The position numbers and the translations under genes are program-made. The notes beneath the pieces were generated by a model. It had not been told where the DNA came from. It was given only the letters and a program-made list of their open reading frames with translations, and ran no database searches. 64,000 bases of DNA from Metallosphaera hakonensis JCM 8857 = DSM 7519 (GTDB lineage: Archaea > Thermoproteota > Thermoprotei_A > Sulfolobales > Sulfolobaceae), in assembly GCF_003201675.2 (NCBI RefSeq), contig NZ_CP029287.2, positions 868,001 through 932,000 of the forward strand, given 5' to 3'. Below, piece by piece: positions 35,840 to 42,914 of the stretch (positions are counted from its first letter, which is position 1; every line of letters begins with the position of its first letter).

Positions 35840-36010
35840 ATGAAAATAAGCCTCAGGATCAATAATCAATCTCCAGGGGATAAATGTGAAAATTGTGGAA
35901 GACCATTAACCCCAGAGACCACATACGTTCGTCAAATAAATGGACAGGCCCATTATTTCTGTTGTTCCCACTGCGCAGATGCCTTCGAGAAGGAGCAACA
36001 TTGTTGCTAG
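35840..36010 (+). CDS. merH: TRASH-domain metal-binding protein MerH
   Basis: A 56-residue protein missed by longer gene cut-offs. It has the TRASH metallochaperone pattern, CENCG early and HYFCCSHC later, and ends in HCC. In Sulfolobus solfataricus the small TRASH protein MerH is co-transcribed with mercuric reductase and passes Hg(II) between the regulator and MerA. Here it is directly upstream of merA with a 9-bp gap, which supports the call. The start follows GGTGATAAA. The Cys-Cys end could be an added Hg site. Confidence 0.85.
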   Translation: MKISLRINNQSPGDKCENCGRPLTPETTYVRQINGQAHYFCCSHCADAFEKEQHCC

Positions 36011-36019
36011 GTGCCATCA

Positions 36020-37366
36020 ATGAATAAGTTAGTGATCATTGGTTATGGCGCTGCAGGATTCGCTGCAATGATAAAGGCCAACGAGCTTGGAGTAAAGCCT
36101 GTGTTGATAGGAAAGGGACCCATAGGAGGTACTTGCGTGAACGTAGGATGTGTTCCGTCCAAGAAAATGATATCTGTGGGCGAGAAATACAAAGTGGCCA
36201 GGGACGTCTTAAAGAAGCCGGTGTATCCGAACTTTCACGACTCGTTTCGAGAGGAACAAGAGTTAGTTTCGGAGATGAGGAAAACTAAATACGAGGACGT
36301 ACTCTCCCAATACGACGTGGAATTGATAGAAGGTGAGGCCAGGTTCACGTCACCTCATTCGGTGAAGGTTAACGGAAAACATGTTGAGGGAGAAAAGTTT
36401 GTGATCGCCACAGGCTCCTCTCCAAATGTCCCCGATATACCTGGGCTAAGGGAGGCTGGATTCTGGACTAACGTTGAGGCCCTCTCGCCTGATAGAAAGA
36501 TCGATTCTCTGATCGTTATAGGTGGGAGAGCCCTCGGGTTGGAGTTCGCCCAGATGTATAGGAGACTCAACGTGGACGTTGCGCTGTTACAAAGGAGTCC
36601 AGTCCTTCTACCTGAATGGGAGCCGGAGGTATCTCTGGAGGTGAGAAAGATAATGGAGGAAGAGAACGTGACTGTAGTTACTGACGTGAAAATCAAGGAA
36701 GTTAGCAAGGGTCAAGGAAAGTTGGTCATCACTGACAAGGGAGAGGTGGAAGCGGACGAGATCCTCATGGCTACGGGGAGGAGACCCAACGTTGACCTAA
36801 ACTTGGAGGTTGCGGGAGTAACCCTTAACTCCCGGGGAGGAGTGAAGGTGGATCAGGAACTCAGAACTGACAATCCAAATATTTTCGCTGCGGGCGACGT
36901 GTTAGGCGGTAAAATGCTTGAAGCGCTGGCCGGAAGACAGGGTTCCATCGCCGCAGAGAACGCCTTAACCGACTCCCATAAGAAAATCGATATGCTTAGC
37001 GTTCCGCAAGTGGTTTTCATTGAACCCAACGCAGTGAGCGTGGGATTAACGGAGACCGAGGCCAGGAGATTAGGTGAAGTTGAGAGTAGAACCTTACCGT
37101 TGTCCTCTGTCGCAAAGGCTTCCATCTTAGGTGATACGAGGGGATTCATTAAAATGGTAACCGTGAACAGGAGAGTAATGGGAGTTCACGGTGTAGGGAA
37201 GAACTTCGCTGAGATAGTCAGTGAGGCTGCTCTAGCCATTAAGATGAGGGCCACAGTGGACGATCTGATGGACACGATACACGTATTCCCGACCATGGCC
37301 GAGGCTCTTAGATTGGTGGCGATCTCCTTCAACTCAGACGTCTCGAAACTGAGCTGCTGTGTTTGA
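36020..37366 (+). CDS. merA: Mercuric reductase
   Basis: A 448-residue FAD-dependent disulfide oxidoreductase that reduces Hg(II) to Hg(0) with NAD(P)H. The redox-active pair is C39 and C44 in GGTCVNVGCVPSKK. The C-terminal SCCV supplies the second Cys pair needed to bind Hg(II) at the active site, which separates MerA from lipoamide dehydrogenase. GYGAAGFAA and ATGRRPNVDLNLE are the FAD and NAD regions. The N-terminal heavy-metal-associated domain of many bacterial MerA is absent, as in other archaea. ATG at 36020 follows AGGTG; a GTG three codons upstream is less likely. Confidence 0.93.
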   Translation: MNKLVIIGYGAAGFAAMIKANELGVKPVLIGKGPIGGTCVNVGCVPSKKMISVGEKYKVARDVLKKPVYPNFHDSFREEQELVSEMRKTKYEDVLSQYDVELIEGEARFTSPHSVKVNGKHVEGEKFVIATGSSPNVPDIPGLREAGFWTNVEALSPDRKIDSLIVIGGRALGLEFAQMYRRLNVDVALLQRSPVLLPEWEPEVSLEVRKIMEEENVTVVTDVKIKEVSKGQGKLVITDKGEVEADEILMATGRRPNVDLNLEVAGVTLNSRGGVKVDQELRTDNPNIFAAGDVLGGKMLEALAGRQGSIAAENALTDSHKKIDMLSVPQVVFIEPNAVSVGLTETEARRLGEVESRTLPLSSVAKASILGDTRGFIKMVTVNRRVMGVHGVGKNFAEIVSEAALAIKMRATVDDLMDTIHVFPTMAEALRLVAISFNSDVSKLSCCV

Positions 37367-37433
37367 GCCTTGGTGTCTAGACTGCTGGGAACCATAGACA
37401 AGTCGTGAAGGTCGGGAACAACGTTTATTTAAT

Positions 37434-37556
37434 TCAAAGGTTACAGCAGGGAACTTGGACTTCTAAACGTTCTTTATCAAAGGTTAAGAAGCCCGCCAAG
37501 TCAGCTAAGAAACCCATACCCAATCCTATCTTCGCCTCTATTGAAAGTCGAGTCAA
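37434..37556 (-). CDS. Possible 40-residue protein
   Basis: A short minus-strand frame from TTG 37556: it contains IEAKIGLGMGFLADLAGFLT and ends in VPCCNL. The middle is hydrophobic, and the Cys pair near the C-terminus resembles the Hg-binding ends of MerA and MerH next door. It faces merA convergently. There is an A/T-rich promoter-like stretch upstream, but no homologue is known to me and the frame is short, so it may be chance. Confidence 0.3.
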   Translation of the reverse strand: MTRLSIEAKIGLGMGFLADLAGFLTFDKERLEVQVPCCNL

Positions 37557-37640
37557 CTTTTGTCATAATCTTAAAATCAATGCCATATTATACCCATATG
37601 CTTTTAATACTCAATTGTGTAAAATACTTTTTGGGAAGAT

Positions 37641-37683
37641 GTTGGGTTTAGGCGAGAAGCCTCCTTGCTAAGCCCATCCCAAC
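37641..37683. other. Structured hairpin in the merA-UPF0145 gap
   Basis: GTTGGGTTTAG pairs with CTAAGCCCATCCCAAC across a loop that itself contains GGCGAGAAGCC. This is a long stem in otherwise A/T-rich DNA. It could be a terminator for the leftward small gene, a small RNA, or the end of an IS200/IS605-like element; I cannot choose. The remaining part of the 444-bp gap 37367-37810 shows no other gene. Confidence 0.45.
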
Positions 37684-37810
37684 TTCTCTCCACCAGTTTT
37701 ACGTGTGGACGCGTTTAGGCGTTAAAACAGTGTCCCTTAAACTCCCCGTTGCATCTATTATGAAAAAGACTATAGTAAAGTTTAAATTCATATAGATATT
37801 TATAATATTC

Positions 37811-38155
37811 ATGAGTTTTAGAGAAAGTGATATTCTGATTACTACAGCTCAAGAATTATCTGGTTATAAGATAGTTGAAGTTAAAGGAGTTGTAATTGGA
37901 ATAACAGTGAGATCTAGAGGTCTAGGAGGTAATATAGTAGCTTCTTTTAGAAGCCTAGTTGGGGGAGAGATTAAAGAGTATGTGGAAATGGCTGAACAAG
38001 CAAGAATACAAGCTTTAGAAAGAATGATTGAAAGAGCTAAAGCACTAGGAGCAAACGCTGTAATTAACGTTAGGTTCGATTCCAATGAATTAGCTCAAAA
38101 TATGGATGAGATAATAGCATATGGAACTGCTGTTGTTGTTACAAAAAGTATTTAA
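37811..38155 (+). CDS. YbjQ/UPF0145 family protein
   Basis: A 114-residue member of the UPF0145 (YbjQ) family. Marks are GYKIVEVKGVVIGITV, then LERMIERAKALGANAVINVRFD, and the C-terminal IAYGTAVVV. The family forms pentamers of unknown function and was once called heavy-metal-binding on weak grounds. Base use is more A/T-rich than in flanking genes. A TATA-like TTTAAATTC is about 28 bp before the ATG, consistent with a leaderless mRNA. Confidence 0.85.
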   Translation: MSFRESDILITTAQELSGYKIVEVKGVVIGITVRSRGLGGNIVASFRSLVGGEIKEYVEMAEQARIQALERMIERAKALGANAVINVRFDSNELAQNMDEIIAYGTAVVVTKSI

Positions 38156-38426
38156 CTATTTTTACGATTTACATTTAAATCGCAACATATACGTAGAACT
38201 CTTTAAGCCTTCAAATACTATGAAGTGGTCTATTATATTAACCGAGGATGAATTGTAAATTAGAATTATCAAATTATAGCCTTTTTCATAATAGGTGCGA
38301 GGGACAAGTTTTACCTTAAGATGTAAAAGCGGGTTAAATAATCAAGGCGACAAGATATGTTTTATATCGATAAATGTCGTTTACCCTTTGCATTTACTAT
38401 GAAAAACACTATATCATATTCAATAC

Positions 38427-38498
38427 GTTAGTGTTTTTGATAAGTTCTTAGGTAGCGACCAGAGGTCCTTAGGATAAATATTTACTGGGAATACTAGT
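38427..38498 (+). repeat. Family A miniature repeat, copy 5
   Basis: A well-kept 72-bp copy: GTTAGTGTTTTTGATAAG at the left, AGGTAGCGACCAGAGG in the core, TTTACTGGGAATACTAGT at the right. It directly touches the IS200/IS605 derivative that begins at 38499. Confidence 0.78.
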
Positions 38499-38818
38499 GA
38501 ACTCCACCCGACCTAACGGACGGAACTTCCCACCTCGCGGTAGGGATTTCCTGCCTCTCAGCTCCACCTTGCCGAAGGCAGGGGGCGGAACTCCACATCT
38601 GAGGGTCGCACGACCCCGAAGTGAACGTGACGCCAGGGGAATCGCTCATTGGAGCAGAGGCGTACCACATCGACCGTCGCTTAACCGAGGCGTCTCGGTG
38701 ACGCTTACTTTATCGATAACTGTCATCAATTTATTGAATATGAACCGATATTTAAACTTGTATAGAGGGGCTATCCATCCCTCGCTAGGGTCTTCCGTCC
38801 CCTTGAACTCCATTTAGA
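38499..38818 (-). mobile_element. IS200/IS605-type internal-deletion derivative
   Basis: Read on the minus strand, the element begins with GGACGGAAGACCCT and GAGGGATGGATAG, as do the tnpB fragments at 26235 and 30130. It then lacks the tnpB start and passes to a GC-rich, hairpin-prone right part (GCCCCCTGCCTTCGGCAAGG and GTCCGTTAGGTCGGGTGGAG), typical of the 3' end and guide-RNA region of TnpB elements. No open frame of tnpB remains. It would need a transposase supplied elsewhere. Confidence 0.6.
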
Positions 38819-38858
38819 AAAAGTGCGAACTCTTTAGGAGAAATACCCAAAATCTCAA

Positions 38859-39620
38859 CTACGTCTTCCAGTTTGGCTTCCTCTTCTCTATGAAGGCCCT
38901 CATCCCCTCTTTCCCATCCTCCGATAACAAGGTGACGTAGAAGTTCCTCCTCTCAAAGTCTAGCCCTTGTTGAAGTAACGTATCCAATGCCTTGTTCACT
39001 GCCTCCTTACCCATCTCCACCGCAAAACCGGAGCGTTGGGATATCTCCCTAGCTAATCTCATGGATTCCTGCATGAGCGCCTCATCGGGCACGACCTTTG
39101 TGACCAGTCCCATTCTATATGCCTCCCACGCAGTTATCAATTTCCCAGTTAACACAATCTCCATGGACCTATACTTCCCCACAGTTCTAGTTAGCCTCTG
39201 AGTTCCCCCTGCACCTGGGATTATTCCCAAGTTTATCTCCGGCTGTCCCAATCTGGCGCTCTCCGCTGCAATTATCATATCGCACGCCATGGCCAACTCC
39301 AGGCCACCGCCCGCAGTAACACCGTTGAGTGCCGCAATTATGGGCTTCCTGAACCCCCTCATAGTATCCCAAAGTGGCATATGACCCTCTCTGGTCACCT
39401 GCTCTATGGACATCTCCATCATCTCCTTCACGTCTGCTCCCGCCGAGAAAGCCTTACCGTTGCCCGTGATAATTACTGCCTTAGATGCCTTTAATTCGTT
39501 GAACGCGTTCACCATATCGTATACCATTTCCATGTTTATGGCGTTCAGTTTATCCGGTCTGTTCAGCTTGATAACTCCTATTTCTCCCTTTTCAACTATG
39601 ACTGTGTTCATTTCATTCAC
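38859..39620 (-). CDS. Enoyl-CoA hydratase/isomerase
   Basis: A 253-residue crotonase. The oxyanion segments are AFSAGADVKEMM and GVTAGGGLELAMACDM; Glu residues in GQPEINLGIIPGAGGTQRL fit the catalytic positions of enoyl-CoA hydratase. It would hydrate trans-2-enoyl-CoA to 3-hydroxyacyl-CoA in the cytoplasm. It overlaps the end of the next crotonase gene by eight bases, so the two are one leftward operon. Confidence 0.9.
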   Translation of the reverse strand: MNEMNTVIVEKGEIGVIKLNRPDKLNAINMEMVYDMVNAFNELKASKAVIITGNGKAFSAGADVKEMMEMSIEQVTREGHMPLWDTMRGFRKPIIAALNGVTAGGGLELAMACDMIIAAESARLGQPEINLGIIPGAGGTQRLTRTVGKYRSMEIVLTGKLITAWEAYRMGLVTKVVPDEALMQESMRLAREISQRSGFAVEMGKEAVNKALDTLLQQGLDFERRNFYVTLLSEDGKEGMRAFIEKRKPNWKT

Positions 39621-40362
39621 CTCTAAATTCAGGCTTCCTCTTCTCTAGGAAGGCCTTGATTCCCTCCTTGAAGTCCTGGGTAGATCCGAGGTAGCCCTGC
39701 ATTGCGGACTCGTACTCCAGATATTCGTCAAGGTCATGGAAGAGGGCCCTGTTGATAAGTTTCTTGGAGGCCACGTACGACCTGTAGGCCCCGGCGGATA
39801 TTTGCTCTGCAAGTTTCAACGCCTCCGTTAGAGGATCGTCGGAAAGCCTCACGACTCCCTCTCTTTCCAACTCCTGCGCAGACATCTCTCCTCCAATGAG
39901 CAATAAATCAAGGAACCTGGCGCCAGTTAGCCTGGTCAAGATTAGAGTTAAACCTGTATCCGGAGCTAGGCCTATATTGTGAAAGGCTGTAACGAACCTG
40001 GCTCCACGGGAGGCTACCCTTAAGTCGCAGGCTAAGGCCAGACTAATTCCGGCCCCCGCAACGACTCCGTTTATGGCCGATATGTATATCTTAGGGGAAA
40101 ACCTGATCTCCCTCAAGATTGGGTAGAATGAACTCCTAAGATCGTCGGTTAAGTCGGATGAGACAGACCCAAGGTCTGCACCCACAGAGAAGGCTTTTCC
40201 TTCCCCTGTGATCACGGCGACCCGCTTAGAGGGATCACTATTGAACTTCCTCAAGGAATTAAGGAGTTCCTTACGCAGTTCCAAGCTTAAGGCGTTTAAC
40301 TTATCGGGTCTGTTCAAGATGAAAATTGAGGTTGCTCCCTGATCGCGAATCTGAAGTGCCAT
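39613..40362 (-). CDS. Enoyl-CoA hydratase/isomerase paralogue
   Basis: A 249-residue crotonase, first gene of the pair. AFSVGADLGSV and GVVAGAGISLALACDLR form the oxyanion hole. The catalytic-Glu region is altered: the second-domain segment reads FHNIGLAPDTGLTLILTRL, where hydratases have a conserved Glu. This is the pattern of PaaG-like isomerases or other crotonase activities, so a simple hydratase is less certain. The sequence runs without damage. Confidence 0.87.
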   Translation of the reverse strand: MALQIRDQGATSIFILNRPDKLNALSLELRKELLNSLRKFNSDPSKRVAVITGEGKAFSVGADLGSVSSDLTDDLRSSFYPILREIRFSPKIYISAINGVVAGAGISLALACDLRVASRGARFVTAFHNIGLAPDTGLTLILTRLTGARFLDLLLIGGEMSAQELEREGVVRLSDDPLTEALKLAEQISAGAYRSYVASKKLINRALFHDLDEYLEYESAMQGYLGSTQDFKEGIKAFLEKRKPEFRGE

Positions 40363-40701
40363 TGGAATAGATTTTGCCGGATATATATAAAAGTTGAAGC
40401 AAATGAATAACCATGTTTTAACTTGATGGCCTGAGGAGAGATTAAGTCCACTAGATTTACGTATGACAGTTAAGGAACAGCTTTAGTTTAGCCCTCGTTA
40501 CGCTGGAATCACTAGGAAGTTTTTGATGGGTAAATCCACAGGATGCTGGGACTTAACCTACGAAGTAATGGAGTGGACTTGGAAATATTCAAACAAGCGG
40601 GACACGGGGCGCAAACGAGAGGGGTACTTGATATATTTAGAAAATGTTGCTTCCCCATGAGAGGTTTTCATCAAATAGAGACGTGGTGGAGAGTAAGAAT
40701 G

Positions 40702-40725
40702 TTTTTATATGAGTCAGACTCATAT
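40702..40725 (+). promoter_or_regulatory. TATA box and perfect palindrome before vapBC
   Basis: TTTTTATAT (40702-40710) is about 26 bp before the vapB ATG, as for a leaderless mRNA. Overlapping it is ATATGAGTCAGACTCATAT (40707-40725), a perfect palindrome around one central base. VapB-type antitoxins repress their own operon by binding such palindromes, which is the likely use here. Confidence 0.7.
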
Positions 40726-40731
40726 TACTTC

Positions 40732-40974
40732 ATGAAGACAAAGGTACGTGTTGGTAAAAAATTAACTATCCATATTCCCAAAGGGGTTGCGGAGGAACTT
40801 AGCATAACTGAGGGCGACGTTCTATTCTTGAGGGCTAAAGACAACAAGATAATCCTTGAACACGAGGACGCAGTGTTGCTCTCCTTGAAGGGCAGGAAAT
40901 TCGCCAGCCTCTCCCCGGAAGAAGTAGAGAGGATAAGCGAAGAGGAGCAGAACAAACGTGAGAGTTCTCATTGA
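40732..40974 (+). CDS. vapB: AbrB/MazE-type antitoxin VapB
   Basis: An 80-residue protein with a SpoVT/AbrB swapped-hairpin DNA-binding domain: VRVGKKLTIHIPKGVAEELS and ITEGDVLFLRA. The C-terminal half (SLSPEEVERISEEEQNKR) is acidic and helical, the usual toxin-binding tail. The ATG at 40732 is chosen because it sits just after the TATA/palindrome and at the fold start; the frame is open further upstream but that part does not look coding. Its end overlaps the toxin gene by 17 bases. Confidence 0.85.
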   Translation: MKTKVRVGKKLTIHIPKGVAEELSITEGDVLFLRAKDNKIILEHEDAVLLSLKGRKFASLSPEEVERISEEEQNKRESSH

Positions 40975-41356
40975 CACTACTTTCATTTTACCGGCTTTAG
41001 GAGTAGACGTCGGAGAGAGAGTTTTAGAATTAATTGGGAAATTTCATAATCATGAAATATACTTTGTGGAGTTGTCCACACTAGAGGCCATGTGGGTCAT
41101 TAGGAGATTAATTAAGAAAGGTGCGGAGGTGGACCTTAAGCGTGTTAAGATTGGACTCAGGAGCGTTCGGGAAACTTATCGCCTGCTGAGGGTTCCTACG
41201 TCCGCTTACTTAATGGCGATTAAAGAGAAAGGTCATGAGGACTTGATAGATCTTACCCTTTATTACACAGCTAAGTCCTATGGACTTAAGTTTCTATCGA
41301 TTGATCAAAAACTGAAAGAATTTGATAAGGATAAGGTCATAGTAGATGAAATTTAG
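40958..41356 (+). CDS. vapC: PIN-domain ribonuclease toxin VapC
   Basis: A 132-residue PIN-domain protein. The acidic residues that bind Mg are visible in VLIDTTFIL (D6), VELSTLEAM, GHEDLIDLTLY and LSIDQKLKEF. VapC toxins cut tRNA or rRNA when free of VapB. The overlap with vapB and the palindrome upstream make a complete toxin-antitoxin unit. Such pairs are numerous in Sulfolobales and some are induced by heat. Confidence 0.87.
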   Translation: MRVLIDTTFILPALGVDVGERVLELIGKFHNHEIYFVELSTLEAMWVIRRLIKKGAEVDLKRVKIGLRSVRETYRLLRVPTSAYLMAIKEKGHEDLIDLTLYYTAKSYGLKFLSIDQKLKEFDKDKVIVDEI

Positions 41357-41615
41357 GGTCTTTTATACACACTATTCTCCATTTGAAGTCTTCATAAATA
41401 GTCTCCTTGAAATTAGGTTATTGAAAGCCTTTGGGACCGCGAGAACGATAGAGTTAGAGAGATTGGACTGGATCCATGGTTAGCTTGGACTCCTAACTCC
41501 TGGAAATATCCTATCACAAGAACGATGATAGAGGGAAAAACCTGATGAGCCGTAATGAGAGTCCCTAGGGATCAAATCCCCAGGAATTACTTCACCTCAA
41601 TCATAAGCGTAAAAC

Positions 41616-41631
41616 CATTAACAACTCACAT
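41616..41631 (+). repeat. 16-bp motif shared with 45718-45733
   Basis: CATTAACAACTCACAT is identical at both places, and a TAAAAC-like stretch precedes each. Both copies are about 60-90 bp upstream of a plus-strand gene (41705 and 45795). It could be a regulatory element or the end of a repeat. The rest of the gap 41357-41704 has no gene. Confidence 0.5.
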
Positions 41632-41704
41632 TTTAACATGGTTCAGAAACTGAAACTTCCTATAGCCTTATATATTAAGGAAAATAATAAATAAATTGAT
41701 TATA

Positions 41705-41950
41705 ATGTCACATGAAGTCATTAAAGATCCATTAATTAGGGGAATTCTTTTAGTCACTATTATAGTGATTGCGATATTAGCAGTGATGCTAGGACTCGAC
41801 CTTTACTTCTCTGCTGTTGAAGGGAAACTAGTGCTTACCGGTGTTACGACCATTTCAGACATTTACGGTTACATAATCGGGGGAGTCCTAGTCTTGGGTT
41901 GGGGATTCTTCTTTCCATTATATTTCGCCTCTAAGCGAGGGACGAGATGA
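41705..41950 (+). CDS. Small two-TM membrane protein
   Basis: An 81-residue protein starting MSHEVIKDPLI, with two membrane segments (GILLVTIIVIAILAVMLGL and IIGGVLVLGWGFFFPLYFA) and a short outside loop between them. Its shape is like that of small subunits of archaeal respiratory complexes, but no oxidase gene is adjacent and I do not recognise the family. ATG at 41705 is preferred over a TTG three codons upstream. Confidence 0.65.
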   Translation: MSHEVIKDPLIRGILLVTIIVIAILAVMLGLDLYFSAVEGKLVLTGVTTISDIYGYIIGGVLVLGWGFFFPLYFASKRGTR

Positions 41951-42914
41951 TATTCATCGCGTGACCTATATTTGCCTCGCGAGATTGCAGAGGCAATAAG
42001 CATGTACTATAAAGGACTAATTACCAAGGATGAGCTAGTTCAAGTCATAGATAAGTCCAGACCTGGTCCATAGCAAAGTCCTTGGAGTTACCTTTGCATC
42101 ATCATGTTAGTTCCCCGTAACATTGTGTAAGAGCTAAGAGTAGAAGCATAAGTTTCTTGACGTTCCCTAATGTTACATTCATATCTAAACTTAATGGAGA
42201 TGTCAAGCTTTTCCATGTGGGGAACTTCACGAATTTAGGCTTAGAACATCTCTCAAAGTGGCAATTGGGCTCCTTAGAACAATTATGGAGGTCCAAGGTA
42301 GATCATTTACTCTGAGTGGAATAAAGTATTTGTCGTGGGTCCTATGGTTTCAAAAAGCTTTTCGGGAAGATGAGAAAACTATAAAGTTCTATCACACAGC
42401 AAAATAAGTTAAAAAGGATTGATCTAATATTTAAAATATTAGATATTTATATTATTAATATAACATATGAGTCCTAAGGCTTGATATATTCTATAACTCT
42501 AATTAAGCACAAGACAAATGAGTACAAATACGTAGTATTACCTATGAATCAGACATTTCCTCTTGGTTCATGCTTATCCATGTTATAAACTTAATCTCTT
42601 AATTTTATTAAGGTAATCCACCACATATGAATCTATTATTAAATTACTGTCTCCATTTATCATTTAATGACTTCAGTGTACCAGGCTTTAGTTATAACTC
42701 CCAGGGTTAACCTTCACGCTTCCCCAACTTCATCAATCACTACACAATGGCAAGCTAGGTGATGTAGAACTTATAGTAGACAAGTATCTCAATCTCTTTC
42801 CTCATTTTGAAAATTACACTGTTCAAAATCGGCCTAAAACCCTATTCTTATATACATGTTTGATCAAAATTTATAGGAAGAGAGTGATAAAAAACGAAAG
42901 ATAATTACAGAGGA
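41951..42914. other. Long intergenic region
   Basis: A 964-bp stretch. Apart from the family D repeat (42187-42335), a short frame at 41972-42073 reads REIAEAISMYYKGLITKDEL, which has the feel of a helix-turn-helix or transposase N-terminal fragment but is only 33 codons. The right end is very A/T-rich (TTAAAATATTAGATATTTAT near 42430) and probably holds the promoter of the surface-protein gene. Confidence 0.45.
42187..42335. repeat. Family D repeat, copy 1
   Basis: About 150 bp that match 45541-45690 in the same orientation. Shared blocks are GATGTCAAGCTTTT, GAACTTCA, AAAGTGGC and GTAGATCAT. The two copies flank the large surface-protein gene, about 3.3 kb apart. Confidence 0.65.

Noticed and set aside
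38497-38817. 106-codon plus-strand frame
   Set aside because: It lies across the GC-rich end of an IS200/IS605 derivative and a family A repeat, and its Arg- and Pro-rich translation is an artefact of that sequence.
41566-41585. tRNA T-arm-like stretch AGGGATCAAATCCCC
   Set aside because: No acceptor stem, D-arm or anticodon arm could be drawn around it, so it is not called a tRNA or a tRNA fragment.
41972-42073. 33-codon frame reading REIAEAISMYYKGLITKDEL
   Set aside because: It resembles a transposase or helix-turn-helix N-terminus, but it is too short and stands alone with no supporting context.
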